Assembly: GCA_025200525.1 (NCBI GenBank)
Contig: CM045758.1
Location: 59,057,649-59,121,648 of the forward strand
DNA length: 64,000 nt
Direction: 5' to 3'
Source: Camellia lanceoleosa
Lineage: Eukaryota > Streptophyta > Magnoliopsida > Ericales > Theaceae
The notes below the pieces were generated by a model, which saw only the letters and a list, made by a program, of their open reading frames with translations, searched no databases and was not told the DNA's origin. Below, piece after piece: positions 21,690 through 33,715 of this stretch (positions are counted from its first letter, which is position 1; every line of letters starts with the position of its first letter). Made by a program: the position numbers and the translations under genes.

Positions 21690-22454
21690 CTTTTGCACTC
21701 TCATAGTGATAATTTTGAATCCATCCCTAATTGAACAATTGGCAAACAATCAAATGATGATGTATTGTAATTGGTGTGTGGCTACGTGGCATAAGCCAGG
21801 TGGTTGTCGAAAGAACACATATTTAGTTTTGGAGTTTCTAAAAATATTTTTTAAAATTTTAAATTTTAAATTTTAAATTTGTATTTTTTTATTTTTAGTA
21901 ATTTTTTAATGTTTTAATCATTTTTTTAATTGTTTTGATTTACCTAATCTAATAAATACACTTTTTCATTAACCTATAATAATTTTTTATGATTACCATT
22001 GAATGGTAATTTTCCCTTAATTTTTTATTGGCACCTATTGTGGCCCATTTTTAATAAAAGAACCTAGGAAGATCAAAGCTTATAACATTGTCTTTTTTCA
22101 AGACAACTTTCTATAAATTCTTAATAAATTATAAATCTTTTTACTAAGTTTACATACACTCACACTAACTTGTGTAATTATTATATATAATCATATTTCT
22201 TACTTTCATCAGTCAATAAATAAATGTTCAATAATTCAACAACACCAGTATCTTTTTGAAAAAATGTTAGAGGTTATAAAATTTCTACCAAATATACATT
22301 TATGTAGGACCCACCCCATGTGAGGTATTTAATAGAAATTTTGATATCCTTGACCTTACTTATCTTTTTGTCTTTTGATTAAGGCATCCAATGCCTTATT
22401 CAACTCAAATTTGGAATGTTGCCAAAAAGTCTTAGCTATGGACCAGACATTGCA
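21690..22454. other. Upstream region of the receptor-like gene
   Basis: AT-rich DNA without a gene or a recognisable element, presumably containing the promoter of the receptor-like gene that starts at 22530. Confidence 0.5.
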
Positions 22455-22464
22455 CTATAAATAG
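22455..22464 (+). promoter_or_regulatory. TATA box of the receptor-like gene
   Basis: CTATAAATAG stands 75 bp before the ATG at 22530, a normal spacing for a plant core promoter with a leader of about 45 bases. Its intactness suggests the gene was functional before the insertion. Confidence 0.65.
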
Positions 22465-22529
22465 CAAACTCACTGATAATATTAGACACAAGTTACACAG
22501 ACCAAATCCAAATTGTTCTGTTTGTTCGC

Positions 22530-23571
22530 ATGATCATGGGTTTATCCATGACAACTACATCAACTCTTTTTTACATTGCCTTTCTCACCATTGCAGCATT
22601 TCATAATTGCATTTGCGATGGAAGCTCCAATATTGTTTGCCTTGAAACTGAGAGGCAAGCCCTACTAAATTTCAAGCATGATCTTAAAGATCTTTCAAAC
22701 CGATTGTCCTCTTGGACTGGTCAGGAATGCTGTCAATGGGCTGGTGTTGTCTGTGACAACTCAACTGGCCATGTCCATGAGATCCACCTTCGTAATCCTT
22801 ACGGTAATTATGGAACTCGAGGTGAGTACGAAACTTATTTGAGGAATATGTTAGGGGGCGAGATAAATCCTTCTTTGCTCGATTTGAAGAACCTTCGTCA
22901 CTTGGATTTAAGCAGGAATGATTTTGAAGGGGCTCACATTCCTAACTTTAATGGCTCAATTGGAAGTTTGAGATACCTCAATCTGTCTTATGCTGGATTC
23001 AGTGGAATCATTCCTCATCAGTTGGGAAATCTTTCCATGTTGCGTTATCTTGGCCTCTGCAGTGTTTTTGATGTTTATGGTGAACTAGAGCTACGTGATG
23101 ACAATTTGCAATGGCTTCCAGGTCTTATTTCATTACAACAGCTTGATATCCGTCAAGTGAATCTTAGCAGAGCATCAAATTGGCTACAGGTGATAAACAC
23201 ACTCCCCTCTTTGGTAGAATTACATTTGTCTAGTTGTGAACTTAATTATGTTTCTCCTTCAATTAATATTAACTTTACACTTTCCATCCTTGACCTCTCC
23301 AATAACAATTTTGAGTCTCCTATACCCAGGTGGATTTTTAGTATGAGTAGTCTAGTTTCCTTGGATATCAGTGGGTGTAACTTTTATGGTTCAATTCCTA
23401 GTGGTCTTCAAAATATGACTTCTCTTAGAGTGTTTGATGCTTCCATAAATAATCTAAATTCTACAATACCTGAGGGGTTGTTTAACCTCAGTGGCCTCAT
23501 TTCCCTACGCTTAGGCTTTAATAATATTCATGGACCAATTCCAATTGGCCTTTTGAACATGACTAGCCTTA
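22530..23571 (+). CDS. N-terminal half of the receptor-like protein
   Basis: The ATG at 22530 is followed by a typical signal peptide (TLFYIAFLTIAAFHNCICDG). A second ATG at 22536 is equally possible. The family signature CLETERQALLNFKHDL opens the mature N-terminal cap. LRRs run to the last receptor residues (NMTSL) before the insertion at 23572. Read-through into the Harbinger end adds about 36 unrelated residues and stops at 23684, so the transcript would yield a secreted, membrane-free truncated protein if polyadenylated inside the element. Confidence 0.85.
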
Positions 23572-23676
23572 CGCTGTGTTTGGTTGAGGGATTTAGGGTG
23601 GGATTTGGAAAAGGAATGAGAAATGTAATCCTATTTATGTTTGGTTATAATAAAAAATATATTGGCCTTATTGCAT

Positions 23677-24210
23677 TCATGTAACTACCTTAAAATAAGG
23701 CCAATACTTGGGATTGTTTCTAATCTCTTGAGGGCAGTTGTATCCATCCCGTTGCTTTAAAAAGACATCTTCCAATGATATAATGGCTTTAAGAACTTGA
23801 TGAAAATGTCGACTAACAGCCTCACCTAATCGTCTGTGAAAAGAACTTGATCGCATTTGCCTCAAATTATGGCCAATTATATGAAGGAATTTTGCAACTT
23901 GTTCTTCTACTTTACTTTGAGGATTGTCTCTAAGAAACCGAAGTTCTTCTAAGCATGCTAACTAGTGTGGCAAACGATCTTTGCTCATGCGTGAATCGCT
24001 ACGCATAATCAGATCTTCCAAAGTCGTTAGCCGTTTAATTAGGGCATATCTTTCATAATCTCCTTGTTCTGAAATTGACTTCCTTATATGATCACGACAA
24101 TGAAGAATTGAGACAAGGCTGACAACATATGAAGCATACATAGCTACACAAGTGGCTGCCCACTTTCTATACTTTTCCCACTCCTCTTGATCATGTATCT
24201 ACAATTTTTT
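23677..24210 (-). pseudogene. Harbinger transposase N-terminal fragment (DUF8040-like)
   Basis: On the minus strand the reading path gives EEWEKYRKWAATCVAM, SDSRMSKDRLPH (then a stop near 23970), VEEQVAKFLHIIGHN, LGEAVSRHFHQVLKAI and finally NNPKYWPYFK just before 23680. The order 'R-S---F--L---L------VEEQVA-FLH-I-HN---------SGE--SR-F--VL-A----' is that of the helix-turn-helix region (DUF8040) before the DDE_Tnp_4 catalytic domain of plant PIF/Harbinger transposases. The frame stops right after the point where 'DCIGALDGTH' of the catalytic domain would begin, and no catalytic aspartates are present. This is a deletion derivative. Confidence 0.8.
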
Positions 24211-24695
24211 AATATAAAAAATCACATCCACTTGTTAATAATGTTCCAGAATTGAAATGATACTTCAAAAAGTTCATAGACTAGGCAACACTCAAAATGA
24301 CAACCCATTTGATTGGTTAACTTGAAGCATGTAAAAGTGAATAGGAGACAACAAGTTGATACAGAAAAGGAGAAACAACAAACATATGGATCCAAACAGA
24401 AAATGGCATTGGCAGTGAAATATATGAGCTAAACATTGAAATTTCCATCTTATAAAGAAGAGTAAAATAAAGGATACAAATGTCATACAAAGGCAGCACA
24501 ATAATGAACCCCACTTATTGTCGTAGTATCACTGCCATCTCTATCTTGGCAGTCTTCTCAAGCATTCTAAGCAGGAAAGGAAGCTAATGGATTTCATCCT
24601 AATAAAGGCTTCACTGCCATCTCTATCTTGGCTGATCTTTAACTTACTATATTTTCAGCTCCACATCCACGATGAGAATTTAACCAACCAATATT

Positions 24696-24732
24696 CTTAT
24701 TCAGTGTTCGATAATCTCGAACACTGAATAAG
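24696..24732. repeat. Hairpin with 16-bp perfect arms
   Basis: cttattcagtgttcga and its exact inverse are separated by the 5-base loop taatc, inside the Harbinger element. Nothing links it to a known RNA class. Confidence 0.85.
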
Positions 24733-25604
24733 AGAGTGATCGTACACTCACACTCCAAGTTGTGATTAGTAAATGATGGAAGGAATATCGAAGGCATGTG
24801 CAATGATTGAAGTCCATGTTAGGGATGAAAATCAAATCTAGGCAATGATTTGTCTATAAGAGAAAGAATGTAATTGTAATCTTTAACAAGACACGGATCC
24901 ACTTGTTTCTATAAAATTTGAAAGAGATTAGTTTGGAGTACAGTCAAGGATTTAGCACTGATTGGTCTAATTTGTCCCATTATAAAGATAACTGTTTCTA
25001 ATCATAGTTTAATCCCTAACAATAGTTTACTTAAGAGATCCACTTTTATGGCATGACTAGTCTCCTGTCTTATGCGTAGGGCTGATGGTTTTTCTATAAT
25101 AATTTTTTTTTTTATTGCAGTAGACGTATCAATAAAATACATAATTTAACTAAAAGTTAAAACTAAAATAAATAATATTAAAATCACACACCTTAAAATG
25201 GCATAATTTTTTTTAAATTTAACTATAAACTGTTGGATTACTACTATAAAACTATTTCTCAAAGTAACTCAAATCATCAAATTTCACTAAATAAGCTCAT
25301 TCCTAAGCTGCTTTTTATCAATTTAGTTGGAAGATGTGGCTGTAATCCTATTCAAATTTCATTCAAACCCCTTCTCATTTTTCTAACAAAATCTTCTTCA
25401 GTGATGCCAATCAAAACTAAATCAACTTTTCTATTTTCCAACTTGATCAAGTCAGTGAGGCAGTATAGCCAACAATATGCTTCTAGGGAGGAGCAGCGTG
25501 CAGATCCTTTGCAAGCAGCACAAACTCCAGTGAGTATTATTTGCCCTCTTGCTTTAGCTACTTACTTAGGAACTAGCGTCACAACTTCCCCAAGAACTCG
25601 AAGG

Positions 25605-25835
25605 TGGCCCAGAACATCTGATGGCATCACAAACCTATTATTGCCTCAATTCCCTTGGCCTAAAGGGCCATGGTCCTCCAAGAAGCTAGCTGTGGAGGGT
25701 ACACCTTCACATAGTCAAGAGCGGTGTTTAAGGTCTTGTTCGTTAACGAAATTATCCAAACAAATCACTCCAACTAAGAATAACCATATACCACTACCTA
25801 TAGAATCAAGAGAGAGGTCTGAGAGAGCCTTCTTA
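25605..25835 (-). pseudogene. Degenerate 18S rRNA fragment inside the Harbinger element
   Basis: The plus strand matches the reverse complement of nuclear 18S rRNA. Collinear words include ggcccagaacatct, attgcctca, tggcctaaagggccat, tccaagaagctagc, gttcgttaacgaaatta, caaatcactcc and catagaatcaaga, in the rRNA order. It corresponds to the conserved 3' portion of the small-subunit gene, read on the minus strand, with many substitutions and small gaps. It is not a functional rRNA. The long plus-strand frame 25233-25847 runs across it and is not a protein gene. Confidence 0.85.
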
Positions 25836-26894
25836 AGAAAATTTTGACCCCTAGTAGTTGGCCTATAGACGAGCCTCAATTTGATTTCATTTACCAGAAA
25901 AGGCAAGTGATATAGCTGAAGATTATCGCCAGGTTCCATAATTCGATTTTTATCTTTCATTTTAAGATATGTTGATCCAAACGATCCGACAATAATTTTT
26001 TCTCGCAAGAACCCACCTGCATCACAAATTGAGGCGCCAGACCTATCACTCCCAAATCATGAACATTCAATATAGTTTTTTATATGCTTTTTTATATGCA
26101 AAGAACCCACCTGTAATCACAAATTGTCATTGTTTCAACTCATTGCCAAGGCCCAGCTTGCATGTTGCTCAAATCGAGAATCTTGAGCAAAGGAGGATCC
26201 ATAGTAGCTCTCTTGTGGAATAAACTATACAACACAAAGCTCTTACACAAAAGTTGAAAACCCAAACAAAATCGCCTCCCATCATCACCGCTTAGGGCTC
26301 CATATGATCTAATAGCTGATTCAAGTTCATTGCTAGTCCACACATTTCGTGTGGAGTGTGGATTGAAAACAACCATTTATGAAATGTCTCTTCGCTTAAT
26401 ACACTATATGGCTCGATAATCATGTGGCTTGAAATCAGAGGGTCGCTTTTTGAGAGCCACTCAAAATTTCAAGGTCTTTGAAACATCTACAAGTCCTTGT
26501 CTTGTTTGTACTTACAAACTAAACAGGTACGTAAATATTGGTCCGATAATATTATGGTGACTTAATTTATTATTATATAAATTTGCTACTAGAACTTGAT
26601 ATACTTGAGTTGATTTCTTTGTCACCAACTAAACTACCACTCTCAAAAACATAAAAATAAAATGAGAGAGAGGGGCAAATTCCATTTTATTACTAATCTG
26701 TGCATATAATCTATGGTTAATTCTATTTCTATGTATTAATTCTCGATCGAAAATGAAACTGTATGTATATTACTAAACTGTGCATATAATCTATGGGTAA
26801 TTCTATTACTCTCAACAAATCCATGTATCTATAATCTCTAATTCGTAATAAAATATATATATAAATATATATATAGGTGTGTGTATGTATGGAA

Positions 26895-27345
26895 TTTTCA
26901 ATACAGATCGAAGTTTGATGAGAGGAGAAGAAAACGAAAGAGGGCACCAATACCGATCGAAACTTTCGCAATGAATTATCAATCGAGTTCAAAGGATTGC
27001 AGATCACCAATTGAAGCAGATGATGATCCCCGATTGAGCGATTTCAATGATTCTGCGAATCGATATTCCTACCAGAGTTAGATCCGTAATTTCACTTCAA
27101 GCAAAATTGTAAAGCAATTTTGAACATAAATAAATAAATCGGTGGAAATCAATAGAGATTTGAGTTTGATGAGAAGGTAAGAAAAATGAAAGAGGAACAC
27201 AAATACCGATCGAAAAATTCAGTAATGAATCTTCAATCGAGTTCATTGATTGAAGATTACCAATTGAAGCAAATGATGATCCCCGATTGAAGGGTTTATC
27301 AATGATTCTGCGAATCAGAGTTTGCTACCGGAGTTAGATCTTCAA
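26895..27345. repeat. Diverged tandem duplication within the Harbinger element
   Basis: Positions 26895-27090 (gtttgatgagaggagaag ... tgatgatccccgattgag ... gattctgcgaatc) recur at about 27165-27345 with substitutions and gaps, roughly 270 bp apart. On the minus strand this would be the 5' leader or first exon region of the lost transposase gene. Confidence 0.7.
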
Positions 27346-27632
27346 AACTCGTCGATGGTGGTTTTTTGAAGCTACTCATGAATGGTCTCCTGCGAGAAGC
27401 CATGAACAATGAAACTCTCTCTCCCCGATAAATTTTTCCCCTCGGTTTTCCCGGTCTTTTCTCACAGATATAAAATAAAATTGATGTCCTAAAAGGTCTC
27501 CTATTCCTTTATTTATTTCTCACTGCCTTTCTTTTCCCATATATTTTTTATTATAACCAAACATAAATAGGATTACATTTCTCATTCCTTTTCCAAATCC
27601 CACCCTAAATCCCTCAACCAAACACAGCATTA

Positions 27633-28924
27633 ATGCTCGCTGCACAATTGATATGAGTTCCAACAACTTTAGTGGTCAATTACCACTCATCCCCTTTAAT
27701 GTGGGTTTGATAGATCTTTCAAAAAATTCGTTTTCAGGATCTATTTACCACATGTTGTGTGGTACGATGGATGAACCAAACACAATACTGAGATTTCTTA
27801 ATCTGGGAGACAATTTTTTGTCAGGAAGGATTCCTGATTGTTGGAAGAATTGGCCATCGCTGGTAAGCATAAAATTAGAAAACAACAACTTGAGGGGTGC
27901 CATTCCACAGTCCATTGGAAATTTAAATTTCCTCCAGTCATTGCACCTGAGGAATAACAAACTCTCAGGAGAATTGCCTCAATCTTTACAGCAATGTAAA
28001 AAATTGCTAATCATTGATCTGTCCGAAAATGAATTTATTGGAAACATACCAACTTGGTTAGGGAATTCATTTTCGGAATTGATAGTTCTCAATGTCCGAT
28101 CAAATAAGTTCCAAGGTGACATTCCACATGAACTATGTTGTCTAAGTTCTCTTCAAAACTTGGACCTTGCACATAATAATCTCTCAGGACCCGTGCCAAG
28201 ATGTTTCAACAATTTTAGTGCCATGGCAAAAAAACAAAACTCAAGTGGTGACATATCGTACATCGAAGGTTTTGCAGAATTTCTAGAAAATGCAATTCTG
28301 GTGACCAAAGGAAGAATTTTTGAATATAGCACCATTCTTCAATTGGTGACAAGCATGGATCTTTCGAAAAATAATTTATCTGGAGAGATCCCCAAGGGAC
28401 TAACTACACTTGTGGAGCTACGATCATTGAATTTGTCTGGAAATCATTTAACAGGAAGGATTCCAGAGCATATCGGTGATATGGGGCTACTAGAATCCCT
28501 TGATTTTTCTCTAAACCAACTTTGGGGTGAAATTCCTTCGAGCATGTCGAGTTTGACATTCCTGAGTCACTTGAACTTGTCCTATAACAATTTGATTGGA
28601 CGAATTCCATTAAGTACTCAGCTTCAAAGCTTAGACAATTCTAGCTTTGTTGGAAACAATCTTTGTGGACCTCCACTCGCAAACTGCGATTCAAACATGA
28701 TCAAACCGAAAGTTGGACATTCTGGCAATGAAGAAGAGGAGGGAATTCCAGAAGTGTGGTTCTTTGCAATCTTAGCACTGGGATTTGTTGTTGGTTTTTG
28801 GGCTGTGGTGGGTCCTTTACTATTCAAGATGTCATGGAGAATTGCTTACTTTCAATTTCTAGATGGTATTGGGTATGAACTTTTCAATTTTTATTTTAAA
28901 TGTCGGTCTATGTTTTGTAATTAA
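27633..28924 (+). CDS. C-terminal half of the receptor-like protein
   Basis: Coding starts directly after the right TTA in the frame CTIDMSSNNFSG, although the first ATG is at 27653. It includes about twelve LRRs interrupted by the island region with ILVTKGRIFEYS, the SLDNSSFVGNNLCGPPL C-terminal cap, and the membrane segment WFFAILALGFVVGFWAVVGP followed by the basic MSWRIAYFQFLD tail typical of EIX2-like receptors. It has no promoter or signal peptide of its own. Confidence 0.85.
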
Positions 28925-30543
28925 AAGAAATTGTCGTTTGTGCCTTCATAAATAAAGTTGTGATGTACGAAAAATATTTTGTAGTTTCAGTTTTATAAAG
29001 TCATGATTGATAATAATTAGAAGTGGTCTCCAAGGTCAATTATGTAGCGTGAAAAGAAAATGAATGATAATTCACCAGGCCATTTTATGTAAATGTGTTG
29101 GAATTCAAGCTTATTTGGCAAGCTCAAAATGAAAGAAATTTCACGTTGTTTGGTTTAACTCATTTTTTTTGAAAATTAAGTTTTTTCTTTCTTTTTTTTT
29201 TTTAAAAAAAAATTTTAGTCAATTTTTTAATATTTTACTCAAATCTTTTATGCTTTAGATACACCTAATTTAGATATACTTAAATATTATAATATTTGTG
29301 ATTTTTTTTATAAAAAAAAAAAATCATAAAATACAAAAAAAAAAAAAATTGAAATTCAATACATTTTGTTATTTTGTTGTATTCTGTGAATTTTTTAAAA
29401 AAAAATTGTACAAATTTTATACTTTTTAAATATATAAGATTAAGTGGATCCAAAAAAAAAATGATTAAAATATTTTTAAAAAATCACTAAAAATACAAAA
29501 ATATGAAATAGAAAGTCAGAATACTGAAAACACCAAACCATATATACATATATATATATATATATATATTATGGTGCTTTTTTCCGTCAGTCAATTGCTG
29601 ATTGACTAGTGAAAAAAAAAAGTAAAATCTACTTGAAAACCCGCCGTCCCCAGTTAATTACTAAAATTTCCGAGTGTTTTAAATTAGAAAAAATTATCAA
29701 TAATTTTATTTTATTTTATTTTTTCCAAATTATCATTCAGTTTTATCACCTTTAAATTTGTGCAATTAAGTACTACTCTTCTTTTATTTTATTTTTTATT
29801 TTTTTTTAATTTTTTTTTTAACTTCTCCCAAATTGGTTTCAGTCTGCATAATAGTATTATTGAATTCCAATTTTACCTTTCAGCATGTGAACTAAACGAA
29901 TTATTATGATCATTTGAAGACGTTGCGACAAACTATTAATTTATTTTTTTGTTTTGGTGTTTAATAAATTATGACGAGGTTTCCTTTTCTCAAATAAATA
30001 TTAATTTGTTATCAATATGATTCATAGATGAAAAATAATATATGAGTCCACTTTTTAGACTTATTTTTTAGATTTATTGACAAATAAGTGAGATAATTAG
30101 TTGATAATTAAAAAGAATACAAGGGACAGATAGCATATAAAAATAATTGATTGATATTCATCATTGAATTTAAAAAATGAGAAGCCAAATCTTTTGTTCT
30201 ATTACTAAGTTGAATATCTCTTTCTATTTGACTCTATGTGCTTTTCTTTGTTAAAATATTATTTTAAAGGATTTTAGTGAAAATCTAGGTTTATTGAAAA
30301 AAAATTTGAAAATTTAGATTTGTGCCGTGATAAGTGATTATCAATTTAGGTAATCCAATTAAAAATTATACAACTATGATCAATGTAGAGAAGAGAGTAA
30401 AAGAAAAATACCCACAACACAAGATTTTTTACGTGAAAATCACAATTGGAATTGCACCAACTTGTGATAAAAGCCACTGGCCCTCGGTCAAACGAATAAT
30501 CCACTATGAAAGAAATACAGTACAAAAGATAAAAGGACACTCC
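28925..30543. other. AT-rich intergenic DNA
   Basis: It includes long A and T tracts (29190-29480), an (AT)n microsatellite near 29545-29570 and no supported gene. The overlapping opposite-strand frames at 30334-30639 are not convincing. 'agattttttacgtgaaaatc' near 30423 resembles wording seen in LTR leaders. Confidence 0.55.
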
Positions 30544-32693
30544 TGTAACGCCCCAAGAAAATGCACAATAAAAGTACATCAACCACCGCTCTTTATGGTA
30601 ACAGAAGTAATTCTCCAACACTTGAATACACAATCATAAGGTGTTTACAAAATAATCCCACATGCGGATATACATTCAATAACTTCGATACATGAATCTA
30701 TAGCATGTAAAATATCTAGTCAAAATAAATAAATGTTCTCAAGGGCTATAAAAGTCCAAGACTTAAGCCCAGTTACACAAAATAATTGTTTGAACCCATA
30801 TAAATATAGCCCTTAGCTTGCAAAAAGAATTACAATCCCAACAAAACAAGAGCCTTGCGCTCTCAACACATATATCCACGCACTTAGTTTGGCAGAAACA
30901 CCACATCTTTTCCTACACTAAAATCCCATAGGGTGAGCAATAAGCCCAGTAGGAAAATCTTAACAAAATATATACATTTTATATAAGTCTCATGAAATGA
31001 AATGTACATGCTATGCCATGCCTTTAAAAAAAGTCTCATCTTCATCCTTTGAAAACCCTCATGCACAATGAAATCTTAAAATTTCAACAAAATTCAACAA
31101 TTTAAAATTAAGTTCAAAGGAGCGGTAAATATGACTCAGGTAATCACTAAGTTGGTGTCTGCAAGTAGGCATAACTAACACTATCAAAACCACCACTTTA
31201 CCGGTAGCTAACCGGAAGGCACGTGGTACCTCCTCCGCGAGTGTTTTTTGTCTTTCACCCTACACACTTAGACCAACTTAATCAATTTCATCTACACCCC
31301 CTATCTGGACTTACCAACATATTTACCCCAAAATATTTCAATGATATCTTATTTCACAACATTCCTTTCTCAATGCAAATGTTTTCAAATCTCAAACTCA
31401 AAAAAATAAAAATTAAAAATTAACAACCAAATAAATTAAAATACCAATGCAACATATATCAAGGCAATTATAATAGTCTTCCACTTGTAACATTTCCACA
31501 CAATTCCTCCATTTCGATTTACAATTTCCATTCCCCTTTTCAATGCAATCTCACAACATAAACATATAAGAATTTATATCTATTCAAGAGTAGCAACACT
31601 CCCACATTTCATGCATTCTCAACCATTTAATCATTTCGCGACTATATTTACATTTTTGAATAACAACTTCGAAACAACTATTTCGTACATTCCATGAGAT
31701 TTTTCATATATGCATATATCAATAAGAATTTCTCAATCCTCCATTCATTCTAACACTTTATAGAACAAAATTATAAGTTTTCAATTTCTATAAAAAAAAA
31801 TTTCCAAATTTCTAGGTTTTCCCCAAGCTAGGCAAAATCCCCATTTTTTTTATTTTTTATTTTGAAAGAAGCTCTCCAACACACCCTTCATTATTAATGT
31901 AGTTCAACTCTCAAGAACTTTTTGAAAACAAGGTGTGAACCCATTTTTAAACTCATCAATACTCATAAATCAAAATCAAGTTTCAATACCACAAGAGAGT
32001 TCCATGAAATCAACAAAATCTTGTAAAAATATATATATATATATATATAACTCTAAGAACATCCCTACCTCAAATTTTGGAGAAGAAAAGATGAGAAACC
32101 CCCAATTTTGGAGAAGAAAAGATGAGAAACTCCCAAATTTGACGGTGTTGAAATTCAATCTCCACCGCACTAAACGAAGCCCTTGGTTAGCTTTCCAAAT
32201 TTAATGAAAGATGTTGGACCAAAACTACAATGGATGACAAGAAATCAAGAGTTCATGGTATTTGGTGGAGGGAGAGAAAAATATATTTTTAAAGAGAGAG
32301 AGAAAGACGTGTAAAAAGTGAAATACACTCAACCCAAGAAGAGAGAGAGATAGATTTTCGGACTCAGCGGACTCCCGCACGTGTGACTCTTACCCCCGTA
32401 CGTACAGCACTCTCCCCCACACCTTCTTCCGCTCGTGCATATAAAACAGAATGCACCATTGACAACCCCCTCTTCTCTACATGTGCGACCCCCGCTCCGT
32501 ATGTGCGGTTCTGCCTCCCAGCCAAGAAATTTCCCAGCTCGACCAGTGACACCCCAAATCCAACCTTGCACCTTCCGTAGCAAGTGAAACTCGAAATTGA
32601 AATAAATAAGAACGAGAATTTTGAGAAAAAGTTTTCAAAAACAATGAACCCAACAGTTGACAAGATCTCACATTAGAACCTGACACTCTAACA
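30544..32693 (-). mobile_element. Probable solo LTR (chromovirus-like), minus strand
   Basis: The low-coordinate end TGTAACGCCCCAAG is the inverse of an LTR end (GGGGCGTTACA). At the other end the minus strand begins TGTTAGAGTGTCAGGTTC. Both patterns are familiar from long plant chromovirus LTRs. A minus-strand TATA (TTTTATATGC, near 32437-32446) precedes a GC-richer stretch. No primer site or gag follows and no exact 5-bp duplication could be fixed, so the boundaries are tentative. It contains (AT)n near 32028-32048 and a near-exact local repeat of 'ttttggagaagaaaagatgagaaac' at 32075-32130. The small frames inside are not genes. Confidence 0.4.
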
Positions 32694-32699
32694 AGAGTA

Positions 32700-33715
32700 A
32701 ACCCAACATAACTTAAAGAGGATAAGGCAAATTACGTACCCGGTCATCACACTCTAGGGCACACGAGTTCACTCCACAGCACACGACTTTGTTCAATCTA
32801 CAGGTACCTCCACATTCTTCATTGGATATCCGCTGTGGTTGTTGAATTGTCAAGACCCCAATAACTCCAAAATTCATCGAAGCGTACAATCGTGGAATCC
32901 ACCAAGAAGGTTCACTTTTGAAAGGTGTGAATAACTTTTTAAAGCTTGATGATTAACTTGAAACATTTATGATCTAATGAACCATCAAGCAAATATGAGA
33001 GTATTATAAACAATCCACACTACAAAGATCACTCTCAAACACTCTCTCAACAAAATAGATCTCTCTCAAAAATAATACTCACTACATAAAAATAATCTCT
33101 CAAGATAGGAAACATTCAAAAAAGCCAAGAGAGAGCACTTAGAAAAATCTGTGAGAGTTACCAAACATTTCACACGGGCTTGCTTTAAATAGACCAGCTA
33201 GAGAACAAATTCACGGGCATGGTCCAATAGGTCGCAGGCACGGTATGTAGCTTCACAGGCGCAATCTCTCTTCACGGGTTGCAGAGAAAAAAAGTATTGG
33301 GAGTGTGAATTTCAGAGGGTTCAAATCACGGTAGCGATATTCATATATCGTGGGCACGAGAGTTGAGTTCGCGGGCACGATCATCCCTTCGTGAATCGCG
33401 AGCGCGATATTATATCTTGCGGGCCCGATGAGGCATGAGGCATGAGCTACTTTTGCAAACTTTTGCTGCTGAAATCTCCCACGTTCTCCTCCACGTTTTG
33501 CCAGACAAACAGCCTCCCTTTTCGGCTGTAAATCACACATGCTTCTCTACAAAAGATAGCCAACAAGATCAAAAGATTTTGACTAACAAAATCAAGAAAA
33601 CTTTAGCCCATTTCATGTCAACAAAAAAAAAACAAACACAAGATCTCATATTTTTTAACCCACATCTTGAGCCACCAAACTTCTCTTGATCTGCAACTTT
33701 TGTTTTTGAAATTAC
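32700..33715 (-). mobile_element. LTR-like segment with minus-strand promoter
   Basis: The minus strand has TATTTAAA (near 33184-33191) followed by a CT/GA-rich leader, and a block rich in 'cgggcacg/cgcgatatt' words (33210-33430) as in some plant LTRs. The word 'gtggttgttgaattg' (32833-32850) lies in the putative 3' part. No second LTR or clear ends were found, so the identity is uncertain. Confidence 0.3.

Larger units (their letters stand above)
23572..27629 (-). mobile_element. PIF/Harbinger element inserted in the receptor gene, 4058 bp
   Basis: The two ends are inverted copies over about 90 bp: the left end runs GCTGTGTTTGGTTGAGGGAT and onward, and the right end is its inverse with very few differences. 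TTA flanks both sides (23569-23571 and 27630-27632), the standard Harbinger duplication. Inside, a minus-strand transposase N-terminal remnant lies at 24210-23677. The DDE catalytic part is missing, so this copy is not autonomous. The interior also holds a degenerate 18S rRNA piece (25605-25835), a tandem duplication (26895-27345) and a 16-bp-arm hairpin (24696-24732). The near-identical ends suggest it is younger than most elements here. Confidence 0.92.
22530..28924 (+). pseudogene. LRR receptor-like protein (EIX2/Cf type) split by a Harbinger element
   Basis: Plant receptor-like proteins of this class sit in the plasma membrane with extracellular leucine-rich repeats and sense microbial molecules through partner kinases. 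The first half (22530-23571, about 347 residues) has a hydrophobic signal peptide, an N-terminal LRR cap with paired cysteines (CCQWAGVVCDNSTGHV) and about ten LRRs. The second half (27633-28924) has further LRRs (SSNNFSGQLP, LNLGDNFLSGRIPDCWKN), the island region (about 28200-28330), four final LRRs ending SFVGNNLCGPP, an acidic EEEEGIPEVW juxtamembrane stretch and one membrane helix. No kinase follows. The halves are separated by the 4058-bp element, and the reading frame is continuous once the element and one TTA are discounted. The sum, near 770 residues, is shorter than the usual 900-1000, so LRRs may also have been lost. The last residues after FQFLDGI depart from the family, so an intron at GTATGA (28873) is possible. 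Confidence 0.88.

Noticed and set aside
25233..25847. A 204-codon plus-strand frame inside the Harbinger element
   Set aside because: Its second half translates the reverse complement of a degenerate 18S rRNA fragment, and the first half has no recognisable family. The frame is fortuitous.
30334..30639. A 101-codon plus frame and a 95-codon minus frame in the same place
   Set aside because: They overlap antiparallel, cross the start of the LTR-like segment and have no recognisable domain.
33253..33540. Minus-strand frame of 95 codons
   Set aside because: It lies in a GC-rich LTR-like block of 'cgggcacg' words with no protein similarity.
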